Assembly: GCA_038321965.1 (NCBI GenBank)
Contig: JBBQFL010000017.1
Coordinates: forward strand, 1 to 64,000
Direction: 5' to 3'
Source of the DNA: UKL13-2 sp038321965
GTDB taxonomy: Bacteria; Pseudomonadota; Gammaproteobacteria; Burkholderiales; Usitatibacteraceae
Length of the DNA: 64,000 nucleotides
Below are positions 9,138-16,192 of the stretch, piece after piece. A program made the translations under genes and the position numbers. A model generated the notes under the pieces. That model saw only the letters and a program-made list of their open reading frames with translations. It was not told the origin of the DNA and searched no databases. Position 1 is the stretch's first letter; every line of letters starts with the position of its first letter.

Positions 9138-9944
9138 TCACGTCGTCTCTGTCTCCGCCTGTTGCGGTCGCCATTTGAGCAATCTGTTTTCGGCAAACGT
9201 CACCGCAAAATCGAGCAGCAAGGCAAACACGGTCAACACCAGAATGCCGGCGAAGACCGTATTGATATCGAACGAGCCTTCTGCCTGGTGGATCAGGTAG
9301 CCAACACCCTTCGCGCTGCCTAGATATTCCCCGACCACAGCGCCGACGAAGGCCATGCCAACAGAAGTGTGCAAGCTGGAAAAAACCCAGGAAGTGGCTG
9401 ACGGTAAGTAAACATAGCGCAGCAATTGCGCGGCATTGGCGCCCAGCATGCGTGCGTTGTTCAACACCACCGGCGATACCTCTTTCACACCTTGATAGAC
9501 GTTGAAAAACACGATGAAAAATACCAGCGTCACCCCGAGTGCCACCTTGGACCAGATGCCGAGCCCGAACCAGACCATGAAGATGGGCGCGAGAATGACG
9601 CGCGGCATGGCATTCATGCCCTTGATGTAGGGGTCGAGGATCTGCGATGCGACAGGCGTCAGGCCCAGCCAAAGTCCAACGATCAGTCCCAGCAAAGTGC
9701 CGATCACAAATGCGAGCACCGTCTCCTGCAAGGTCACCCACAGGTGCGGATAGATTTCGCCGCTTACGAACCACGCCCAGATAGCACCAAAGATCTTGGT
9801 TGGTTCGCCGAAGAAGAATGCGGCGCGATATTCGTTATCGAAAAAGATGGGGGGAATCAGGCCGGGCTGGGTGGAGACCTGCCAGATGACAAAGGTGGCG
9901 ATGAGGAGTGCGATCTGCCAGAACCAGATGGGGATTTTTTTCAT
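9138..9944 (-). CDS. ABC transporter permease (SsuC/TauC/NrtB type)
   Basis: 268 residues with about six membrane helices (first at about 5-20, IWFWQIALLIATFVIW). The cytoplasmic EAA-type loop, which docks on the ATPase, is recognisable at ARMLGANAAQLLRYVYLPSA. Length and motifs fit the single-permease importers for nitrate, sulfonate, taurine or thiamine-precursor-like substrates. It belongs with the ATPase (10424-11236) and NMT1-type binding protein (11264-12280), but is separated from the ATPase by a DUF559 nuclease gene and its repeats. The substrate is unknown; the CoA-enzyme neighbours suggest an organic acid. Confidence 0.88.
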   Translation of the reverse strand: MKKIPIWFWQIALLIATFVIWQVSTQPGLIPPIFFDNEYRAAFFFGEPTKIFGAIWAWFVSGEIYPHLWVTLQETVLAFVIGTLLGLIVGLWLGLTPVASQILDPYIKGMNAMPRVILAPIFMVWFGLGIWSKVALGVTLVFFIVFFNVYQGVKEVSPVVLNNARMLGANAAQLLRYVYLPSATSWVFSSLHTSVGMAFVGAVVGEYLGSAKGVGYLIHQAEGSFDINTVFAGILVLTVFALLLDFAVTFAENRLLKWRPQQAETETT

Positions 9945-9950
9945 GGTTTC

Positions 9951-9983
9951 TCCCTCACCCTAACCCCCTCCCAAGGGAGAGGG
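9951..9983. repeat. REP-like GC-rich palindrome, copy 1
   Basis: Begins CCCTCACCCTAACCCCCTCC and contains the palindromic core CTCCCAAGGGAG. It sits between the permease start and the DUF559 gene stop; the last codons of the DUF559 frame are read through it. Inverted copy at 10009-10042, further copy at 10389-10422. Confidence 0.8.
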
Positions 9984-10427
9984 AACCTGGACCAGCGGAG
10001 ATTTAATATCCCCTCTCCCTTGGGAGGGGGTTAGGGTGAGGGATTCCAAAATACCAGCAATGTTATTCAATACATCATTGTTCCAAAATCGAACGACTTG
10101 ATAGCCATTTTCATTGAGCCATCTGCTGCGCATATCGTCGTATGCAACTGCGTCCGCGTGCTGGCCCCCGTCTAGCTCAATGATTAACCGCGCGTCCTCA
10201 CACAGAAAATCAACGGTGTAACGTCCCATCGGTACTTGCCGGCGATACTTCCAGCCATTCAATTGTCTACTCCGCAGCTTCGACCAAAGCAAACGCTCGG
10301 CGTCGGTTGATTGACTACGCAATTCGCGAGCAAAAGCAACTCCGCCGGTCGTGCCGAACTCCTGAAGGTGTGATCTCCTTGCAATCGCTCCCTCACCCTC
10401 GCCCTCTCCCAAGGGAGAGGGAATCAC
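9960..10427 (-). CDS. DUF559 (Vsr-like) putative endonuclease, embedded in repeats
   Basis: 155 residues. The core has the DUF559/very-short-patch-repair-like nuclease fold: LLWSKLRSRQLNGWKYRRQ, then VDFLCEDARLIIELDGGQH with the acidic D...E-x-D-G-x-Q-H signature, then a C-terminal VVRFWNNDVL strand-helix. The GTG at 10427 overlaps the upstream ATPase stop by four bases. The first ~15 residues (IPSPLGEGEGEG) and last ~12 (VPSPLGGG) are translated repeat sequence, so the true start may lie further in. The gene breaks an otherwise contiguous ABC operon and is bounded by REP-like palindromes, which suggests insertion as a unit. DNA cleavage is inferred from the fold; no partner methylase or transposase is present. 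Confidence 0.75.
   Translation of the reverse strand: MIPSPLGEGEGEGAIARRSHLQEFGTTGGVAFARELRSQSTDAERLLWSKLRSRQLNGWKYRRQVPMGRYTVDFLCEDARLIIELDGGQHADAVAYDDMRSRWLNENGYQVVRFWNNDVLNNIAGILESLTLTPSQGRGDIKSPLVQVPSPLGGG
10009..10042. repeat. REP-like GC-rich palindrome, copy 2 (inverted)
   Basis: Inverted relative to copy 1: reads CCCTCTCCCTTGGGAGGGGG and then TTAGGGTGAGGG. It lies inside the 3' coding end of the DUF559 frame. Copies 1 and 2 together can form a long hairpin with a loop of about 25 bases. Confidence 0.8.
10389..10422. repeat. REP-like GC-rich palindrome, copy 3
   Basis: Reads CCCTCACCCTCGCCCTCTCC followed by CAAGGGAGAGGG. It marks the 5' boundary of the DUF559 gene and abuts the stop codon of the ABC ATPase gene (10424-10426). 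Confidence 0.8.
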
Positions 10428-11236
10428 ACCACCACCCTATTCTTCGTCTGCGCATACCCCTTCAACACTTCCTCTTTCATCACCTGCCAGATCTGCGCAT
10501 GCAACTCAAGGAAGCGCGGCGTCATGCGGATCTCGGCGACATCGCGGGGGCGTGGAAGGTCAATCGCAAATTCACCAATCGGATGCGTCGCCGGCCCTGC
10601 CGCCAAAACGATGACCCGGTCCGACAGTGAAATCGCCTCTTCCAGGTCGTGGGTGATGAAGAGCACCGATTTCTTGTCCTCCTCCCACAGTTGCAGCAAC
10701 TCGTTTTCCATCAACTGCCGCGTCTGGATATCGAGTGCCGAGAACGGCTCATCCATCAGCATGATCTTGGGGTCGAGGATCAGCATCTGCGCAAGCGCGC
10801 AGCGTTTGCGCATGCCGCCTGAAAGCTCATGCGGATAGCGATTGCCGAAGCCAGCGAGGCCGACGCGCTCGAGCCAGGCCTCGCCTTTGACGCGTGCAGC
10901 TTCCGGATTCTCGCCGCGAAATTGTAATCCCACAGTGACGTTGGCCAATGCCGAGCGCCAGGGCATGAGCGACTCGGATTGAAACATATAGCCTGCCTTT
11001 GCGTTGATTCCCACCAGTGGCTCGCCGAATACGCGCACCTCGCCGCCGGACGCTTTCAACAGCCCGGCACCGATATTGAGTAGCGTGGATTTGCCGCAGC
11101 CGGTCGGGCCGACGATGGAGACGAATTCGCCGGCCGCAATGTTCAGCGTGGTGTCCCGGACAGCCGTATAGCCCGGCCCACCCGACTTACCGGTGAAGGT
11201 GACGCTGATGTTGGTGAGCGATAGCGCTGCGGTCAT
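10424..11236 (-). CDS. ABC transporter ATP-binding protein (SsuB/TauB type)
   Basis: 270 residues. Walker A GPTGCGKSTLL (about 43-53), signature LSGGMRKRCALAQ, Walker B IMLMDEPFSALD and the switch histidine in FITHDLEEA are all present, so this should be an active ATPase energising import. It starts 27 bp downstream of the binding-protein stop. The stop codon touches repeat copy 3, where the DUF559 unit begins. The C-terminal tail (EEVLKGYAQTKNRVVV) is normal for the family, so the insertion did not truncate the protein. Confidence 0.9.
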   Translation of the reverse strand: MTAALSLTNISVTFTGKSGGPGYTAVRDTTLNIAAGEFVSIVGPTGCGKSTLLNIGAGLLKASGGEVRVFGEPLVGINAKAGYMFQSESLMPWRSALANVTVGLQFRGENPEAARVKGEAWLERVGLAGFGNRYPHELSGGMRKRCALAQMLILDPKIMLMDEPFSALDIQTRQLMENELLQLWEEDKKSVLFITHDLEEAISLSDRVIVLAAGPATHPIGEFAIDLPRPRDVAEIRMTPRFLELHAQIWQVMKEEVLKGYAQTKNRVVV

Positions 11237-11263
11237 GTCGCGGCGGTCAGTTGGCGAAATTGG

Positions 11264-12280
11264 CTACTTGTATTTTGCCGCGGCCTTCACGACGAATTGG
11301 TTATCGAACGTCGCCGCCAGATTGATCGAACTGCCCGCCGCGATCACGGAAGGCTCGAACTGGTTCAGCACTTTGTAGACGTTTTGCGCAGCCTTCATGC
11401 TCATCTGACCATCGGCGGAGTAGCCGATCATGTTCTTCAGCAACGCCGCTTTGTACAAGCCGCGATTGCCGCCCATGTACGACTCTGGCACCACCGCCAT
11501 TACCTGCTCGGGCGTCGCCTTGGCCAGCCAACGCAGTGCGCGCACCATAGCGTTCACCACGGCCTGGGTGGTGCGGGGGCTCTTCTTGATGAAATCTGAA
11601 TTGACATAAATGCACGACGCCAGATAGTCGCCGCCGTAAATTTCCTGCATGCCTTTTTCGGTGCGGCTGTCCGCGACGGCGACATACTTGCCGGTGGCTT
11701 CCAGTTGGCTGATGACCGGATCGAGATTAGACATGCCATCGATCTCGCCCTTTTCCATCGCGGCGACGGCACCGGCACCGGCACCAGTGCCGACGATGAC
11801 AACATCGGATGGTTTCAGGCCGTCCTTGGCCAACAGGTTATTGATAAACATATTGGTCGAGGAGCCCGGCGCAGTCACGCCGATCTTCAGGCCTCTCAAG
11901 TCTTTGGCGGATTTGTATTTCGCGGCTTTATCTTTGGGCAGGACCAGTGAAATGGAGGAATAGCCGGCCTGCAGCACGACAGCAGTAATCGGCTGTTTCT
12001 TGGCCTGCATATTAATGGTGTGTTCGAAGGCGCCAGACACCATGTCAGCGCTGCCACCGACTAGCGCCTGCAATGCTTTGGCGCCGCCAGCAAAATCAGG
12101 AATCTCCACCTCCAGGCCTTCATCCTTGAAGTAGCCGTTACGTTCGGCAATCGTTAAAGGCAAGTAATAGAACAAACCCTTGCCGCCGACGGCAATGGTG
12201 ATCTTGTTTTTTTCTAATCCTTGCGCGTTTGCCAATGTAGCCAGCAGCATTAACGCCGCACCAATTATTTTCCTGATCAT
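11264..12280 (-). CDS. ABC transporter periplasmic substrate-binding protein (NMT1/SsuA-like)
   Basis: 338 residues. A signal peptide (MIRKIIGAALMLLATLANA, cleavage after about residue 19) is followed by an NMT1/THI5-type two-lobed binding domain: ITIAVGGKGLFYYLPLTIAERNG, then GGAKALQALVGGSADMVSGA and DLRGLKIGVTAPGSSTNMF. It delivers an unknown small organic ligand to the permease and ATPase downstream. It lies between a putative acyl-CoA lyase gene and the ATPase gene, so the ligand may feed that catabolic pair. Confidence 0.88.
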   Translation of the reverse strand: MIRKIIGAALMLLATLANAQGLEKNKITIAVGGKGLFYYLPLTIAERNGYFKDEGLEVEIPDFAGGAKALQALVGGSADMVSGAFEHTINMQAKKQPITAVVLQAGYSSISLVLPKDKAAKYKSAKDLRGLKIGVTAPGSSTNMFINNLLAKDGLKPSDVVIVGTGAGAGAVAAMEKGEIDGMSNLDPVISQLEATGKYVAVADSRTEKGMQEIYGGDYLASCIYVNSDFIKKSPRTTQAVVNAMVRALRWLAKATPEQVMAVVPESYMGGNRGLYKAALLKNMIGYSADGQMSMKAAQNVYKVLNQFEPSVIAAGSSINLAATFDNQFVVKAAAKYK

Positions 12281-12342
12281 GTTTCTCTCCTCGTTGCCCG
12301 CATTTATTGTTGGTTGACTGCCGATTCAGCGCCTTGCATTTC

Positions 12343-13287
12343 CTACTGCGTGTACAGCTTGTCCGGCACCGCGTGAAGGTGCATGGTTTTGCCTGCGCGC
12401 ATGACCTGCCCGGTGACATCATGGCCGACGATGGCTGGCATCTTGACGGCGGCGGCCAATAGTTTGTCAAGATCAACGCCCGTATCGAAATCCATGTCTT
12501 CGAGCATGTTCACCATGTCTTCGGTGCAAATATTGCCGGTCGCGCCGGGTGCGAATGGGCAACCGCCAAGTCCCGCCAGTGAACCATCGTAATGGACGAT
12601 ACCGGCCCTGATGCCCGCCACCACATTGGCCAGACCCATGCCGCGCGTATTGTGAAAATGCAGCGTGAGTTCGATACCTGGGAATTGCGCAACCGCCGCG
12701 GCAGACAGGCGCTCCACCTGCGCCGGATTGGCCATGCCGGTGGTGTCAGCCAGCGTCACCCCATCGAAGCCCAAATCGGCATAATGCTTCGCAAAGCCGA
12801 GTACGCGCACTTCGGGCACATAGCCTTCGAACGGGCAGCCGAATGACGTTGATACAGTACCGTTGATGCGAATGCCCGCATCCTTGGCCATTTTCACCAT
12901 GATTGCGAAGTCGTCGAATGATTGGTCGCAGGTGCGGTTCACATTGGCGCGGTTATGCGTTTCCGACGCCGACATCACCACATTGATTTCGTCGATCTTT
13001 CCCTGCGCGTTGTGGGTAGCGATGGCGCGCTCCATGCCTTTGAGATTCGGCACCAGCACACTGTAAGTCACGTCGGCGGCGCGTTTAATATTGGCCAGCA
13101 CATCCACCGCATCGGCCATGTTGGGCACCAGCTTGGGATGCACGAATGAGGTGGTTTCGATCTTGGCGATACCGGTCTCGGAAAGCGCGTCGATGAGCGC
13201 GATCTTGGTTTCGGTCGCGATGATGTTCTTCTCGATCTGGAAGCCGTCGCGCACGGCGACGTCGTTGATGTAGATGCGTTGTTTCAT
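12343..13287 (-). CDS. hydroxymethylglutaryl-CoA lyase family enzyme
   Basis: 314 residues in a TIM barrel of the DRE-TIM metallolyase family. Early catalytic VRDGFQ, metal-binding HFHNT and the family signature with its mobile catalytic Cys (GLGGCPFAPGATGN) are all visible. It should cleave a 3-hydroxy-3-methyl-acyl-CoA to acetyl-CoA plus a keto product. With a CaiB-type CoA-transferase just upstream, a citramalyl-CoA or HMG-CoA lyase role is equally possible. The start is the ATG at 13287; the open frame continues to 13422 but runs through repeat sequence (13306-13420) and lacks protein character. The downstream neighbour is the ABC binding protein. Confidence 0.85.
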   Translation of the reverse strand: MKQRIYINDVAVRDGFQIEKNIIATETKIALIDALSETGIAKIETTSFVHPKLVPNMADAVDVLANIKRAADVTYSVLVPNLKGMERAIATHNAQGKIDEINVVMSASETHNRANVNRTCDQSFDDFAIMVKMAKDAGIRINGTVSTSFGCPFEGYVPEVRVLGFAKHYADLGFDGVTLADTTGMANPAQVERLSAAAVAQFPGIELTLHFHNTRGMGLANVVAGIRAGIVHYDGSLAGLGGCPFAPGATGNICTEDMVNMLEDMDFDTGVDLDKLLAAAVKMPAIVGHDVTGQVMRAGKTMHLHAVPDKLYTQ

Positions 13288-13362
13288 ATTTTCTTTCTGC
13301 AAACGCTGACCCCTCATCCCCACCCTTCTCCCCAAGGAGAAGGGCTTTTTTAGCCTCTCCCG

Positions 13363-13394
13363 GGGACAAGGGAACACTTGAAGCGAAGCAGAGG
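13363..13394. repeat. 32 bp repeat, copy 1
   Basis: Identical over 32 bp, in inverted orientation, to 16042-16073 (core CTTCGCTTCAAGTGTTCCCT). Both copies sit within short GC-rich repeat blocks with CCCTCACC-type ends, between genes: here between the lyase and CoA-transferase genes. Confidence 0.8.
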
Positions 13395-13425
13395 CCGACG
13401 CGTAGCGGCGGGTGAGGGGCAACGC

Positions 13426-14661
13426 CTAAATAATCCCCCGTCTCTTCAAATCCGCCTGCGCTACCTCGTCAACCCCAATCCCGCTCAGCACCTCCGCCGT
13501 ATGTGCCCCCAGCTTCGGCCCGATCCACTTGGTGCCGCCCGGGGTCACGGAGAGCTTGGGCACAATGCCCGGCAACAGCACCTCTTCATTATCACCGAGA
13601 TCGTGTTTCTCGATCATGCCGCGCGCCTGATACTGCATGTCAGCGACGATATCGGCGATCGAATAGATTCGGCCTGATGGTACATCTGCTTTTTCGAGCA
13701 CGGCCAGTACCTGCGTCAAGTTGTTGGCACCCGTCCAAGCGCCTATGGCGGCATCAAGTTCTGCGGTACGCGCGGTCCGTCCAGCGTTATCGACGAGCGC
13801 GGAATCATTTGCCAGATCGTCGCGACCGATGGCCAGCATCATGCGTTTGAAAATCGAATCGCCGTTGGCGCCAATTACGACGTACTGTCCATCGCCACAC
13901 AAATAAGTATTTGACGGCACGATGCCTGGCAATGACGCACCGGTGCGCTCGCGCACAAAACCGGACATGCCGAATTCGGGCAGCATCGATTCCATCATCG
14001 AGAACACCGCTTCATACAAAGCCACATCGACCATCTGCCCCTTTCCCGTCTTGTGGCGATGATGCAGCGCCATCAAGGCACCCATTGCGCCATACATGGC
14101 CGCGAGCGAATCGCCGATCGAGATACCGACCCGCACGGGAGCACGATCAGGGTAGCCGGTGAGGTAGCGCATGCCGCCCATCGATTCACCGATGGCGCCG
14201 AAGCCAACGCGATCCTTGTATGGCCCGGTCTGGCCGAAACCCGACAGCCTCACCATGATCAATTTGGGATTTTCCTTGCTAAGCGCCTCAAAGCCGAGAT
14301 TCCATTTCTCCAAGGTGCCGGGCCGGAAATTTTCGACGATGATGTCGGCTTCCAGTGCCAGCTTGCGGACGATATCCTGGCCCTCTTTCTCACGCAGATT
14401 AATCGTCACCGATTTCTTGTTGCGTGCCTGCGCATACCACCAGAGGCTCGTTTTTTGACCATCCGCGTCGTGGAGCTTTCGCCATTTGCGCAATGGGTCG
14501 CCACCATCACCTTTAGCATCGGCTGGCGACTCGATCTTGATGACTTCGGCGCCGAATTCGGCGAGCAAGCGCCCGCAGAATGGCCCCGCGATCAGCGTGC
14601 CCATTTCCAGCACTTTCAGGCCATCGAGCGGCATCGCGTTTGTGGCACCTTGTGTTGGCAT
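13426..14661 (-). CDS. CaiB/BaiF-type (family III) CoA-transferase
   Basis: 411 residues. Recognised by GLKVLEMGTLIAGPFCGRLLAEFGAEVIKIE at the N terminus, REKEGQDIVRKLALEADIIVENFRPGTLEKW, and GFGQTGPYKDRVGFGAIGESMGG, the classic family III layout; length is normal. These enzymes move CoA between carboxylic acids, often succinyl-CoA to a dicarboxylate. It is probably first in a minus-strand operon with the lyase and the ABC importer, fitting activation and cleavage of an imported organic acid. The acyl substrate cannot be read from the sequence. Confidence 0.87.
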   Translation of the reverse strand: MPTQGATNAMPLDGLKVLEMGTLIAGPFCGRLLAEFGAEVIKIESPADAKGDGGDPLRKWRKLHDADGQKTSLWWYAQARNKKSVTINLREKEGQDIVRKLALEADIIVENFRPGTLEKWNLGFEALSKENPKLIMVRLSGFGQTGPYKDRVGFGAIGESMGGMRYLTGYPDRAPVRVGISIGDSLAAMYGAMGALMALHHRHKTGKGQMVDVALYEAVFSMMESMLPEFGMSGFVRERTGASLPGIVPSNTYLCGDGQYVVIGANGDSIFKRMMLAIGRDDLANDSALVDNAGRTARTAELDAAIGAWTGANNLTQVLAVLEKADVPSGRIYSIADIVADMQYQARGMIEKHDLGDNEEVLLPGIVPKLSVTPGGTKWIGPKLGAHTAEVLSGIGVDEVAQADLKRRGII

Positions 14662-14697
14662 TGCACTACCCCGGTGGAAGACCGCTCGCGGGACACT

Positions 14698-15981
14698 CTA
14701 CATCAAGGCAAACATCACGACTACTGCGACCGTCATGACCAGTGTGGCCAACCAGCCCAGCACCCGCAATCTGCGGCCGACGACGAATTCACCCATCACC
14801 GCGGGCTTTACGGCCAGCAACATCATCACCGCCATGATCGGCACCGAGATCACGCCATTCACGATTGCCGCCCACAACAAGGTCTTGATCGGATCTACAC
14901 CGGAGAAAACGATACCCACGCCCAGCAGCGTCGCGATACTCAGAATTCCATAAAAACCACGTGCTTCCGCCAACGGCAGCCCCAGGCCAATCGGCCACTG
15001 AAAACTCTCCGCCACGGCATAGGCCGCGGACCCGGCTAATACCGGGATTGCCAGCATCCCGGTGCCGAGAATGCCCATGGCAAACAGCAGAAACGCGAAA
15101 TCACCCGCGAGCGGCCTGAGCGCTTCGGCGGCCTGCGACGACGATTGAATGTCGGTGATGCCGGAGGCATGGAGCGTGACGGCAGTCGTGAGCATGATGC
15201 AAAACGCGATGAGATTGGAAAACGTCATGCCAATAACAGTGTCGAATTTGATGCGTCTGAAATTGGCGATTGCCTGATCTGGCGCGGCGATCAACGGCTC
15301 ATCGCCCGGTGTAGCGCGCTGCTCCTCGACTTCCTGGGAGGCCTGCCAGAAAAACAAATAGGGACTAATCGTAGTGCCCAGTACTGCAACCAGCAGCGCC
15401 GCGTAATCGCGGTTGAACGACAAGTATGGCAGCAGCGCGCCGCGTATCGCTTCTTCGAGGGGAACATGCACCACCAGCACCGTGCCCACGTAGGCAAACA
15501 ACGCCAGCGTAAGCCATTTGAGAATCGGCGAATAGCGTGGAAAGGGAATGAAGATCTGCAACACCAGCGAGACCAGTGCGAACAGCACAACATAGATGGC
15601 GCTGTTGCCGCCGATGAGCAATTGCAAGGCGCTGCCCATGGCGCCCAGATCGGCCGCGATATTGATGGTATTGGCCACCAGCAGCAGCGAGACGATGAAA
15701 TACAACAGCCATTTCGGATAGTGCTCGCGGATATTCGCGGCCAACCCATGACCGGTGACACGGCCGATGCGCGCGCTGACGATCTGGATGCCAATCATCA
15801 ACGGCGTAGTGAAGAGCACACTCCAAAGCATACCGTAGCCATACTGCGCACCAGCTTGCGAATAGGTCGCGATGCCGGACGGGTCGTCATCTGCGGCACC
15901 GGTGATCAGGCCGGGGCCCAGCTTTTTTAGCAAGGGAATGTTAGGCTGATGATCGTCGGGGTTTTGGTTTTCTTTGATCAT
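14698..15981 (-). CDS. NRAMP-family divalent-metal transporter homologue
   Basis: 427 residues, about eleven membrane helices. The first helix carries DDDPSGIATYSQAGAQYG in place of the canonical DPGN motif, and helix 6 carries TTISPYLFFWQASQEVEEQ where metal-transporting NRAMPs have MPH. This points to the divergent bacterial branch whose ion (Mn, Fe or possibly Mg) is uncertain. The ATG at 15981 is preferred; a GTG at 16035 would start inside repeat sequence. It lies downstream of copA but separated from it by about 210 bp including a repeat, so it is probably transcribed separately. Confidence 0.75.
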   Translation of the reverse strand: MIKENQNPDDHQPNIPLLKKLGPGLITGAADDDPSGIATYSQAGAQYGYGMLWSVLFTTPLMIGIQIVSARIGRVTGHGLAANIREHYPKWLLYFIVSLLLVANTINIAADLGAMGSALQLLIGGNSAIYVVLFALVSLVLQIFIPFPRYSPILKWLTLALFAYVGTVLVVHVPLEEAIRGALLPYLSFNRDYAALLVAVLGTTISPYLFFWQASQEVEEQRATPGDEPLIAAPDQAIANFRRIKFDTVIGMTFSNLIAFCIMLTTAVTLHASGITDIQSSSQAAEALRPLAGDFAFLLFAMGILGTGMLAIPVLAGSAAYAVAESFQWPIGLGLPLAEARGFYGILSIATLLGVGIVFSGVDPIKTLLWAAIVNGVISVPIMAVMMLLAVKPAVMGEFVVGRRLRVLGWLATLVMTVAVVVMFALM

Positions 15982-16041
15982 CGGGGTTATGACTAGTGAA
16001 CCGGCACGAGGAAGTTTTGAGCCGGTTCCCCTCACCCCGGC

Positions 16042-16073
16042 CCTCTGCTTCGCTTCAAGTGTTCCCTTGTCCC
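16042..16073. repeat. 32 bp repeat, copy 2 (inverted)
   Basis: Exact inverted match to 13363-13394. Located between the NRAMP-like gene start and the copA stop, in a block that begins CCCCTCACCCCGGCCC. Confidence 0.8.
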
Positions 16074-16192
16074 AGGTGAGAGGGTGAGAAATGCGGAACG
16101 ATGAATAGCATCATTGTTCCGGATCGATAGTAGATACGAGTATTGCACTCTAGTCTGACATTGTGCTGACTGCGACAGTTAACTTGGGGATA

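Noticed and set aside
9951..10422. CRISPR-like array from the repeated palindromes
   Set aside because: Only three copies, in mixed orientation and unequal spacing, and they overlap a coding frame; they behave like REP elements.
10009..10427. insertion sequence carrying DUF559
   Set aside because: No transposase, terminal target duplication or IS-like ends can be seen; the palindromes are of REP type.
13288..13422. N-terminal extension of the lyase
   Set aside because: It is translated repeat sequence (GC-rich palindromes and the 32 bp repeat); the ATG at 13287 begins the conserved TIM barrel.
14053..15039. 328-codon plus-strand open frame
   Set aside because: It spans the antisense of two real genes (CoA-transferase and NRAMP-like) and the junction between them; composition is His/Gln/Arg-rich without motifs.
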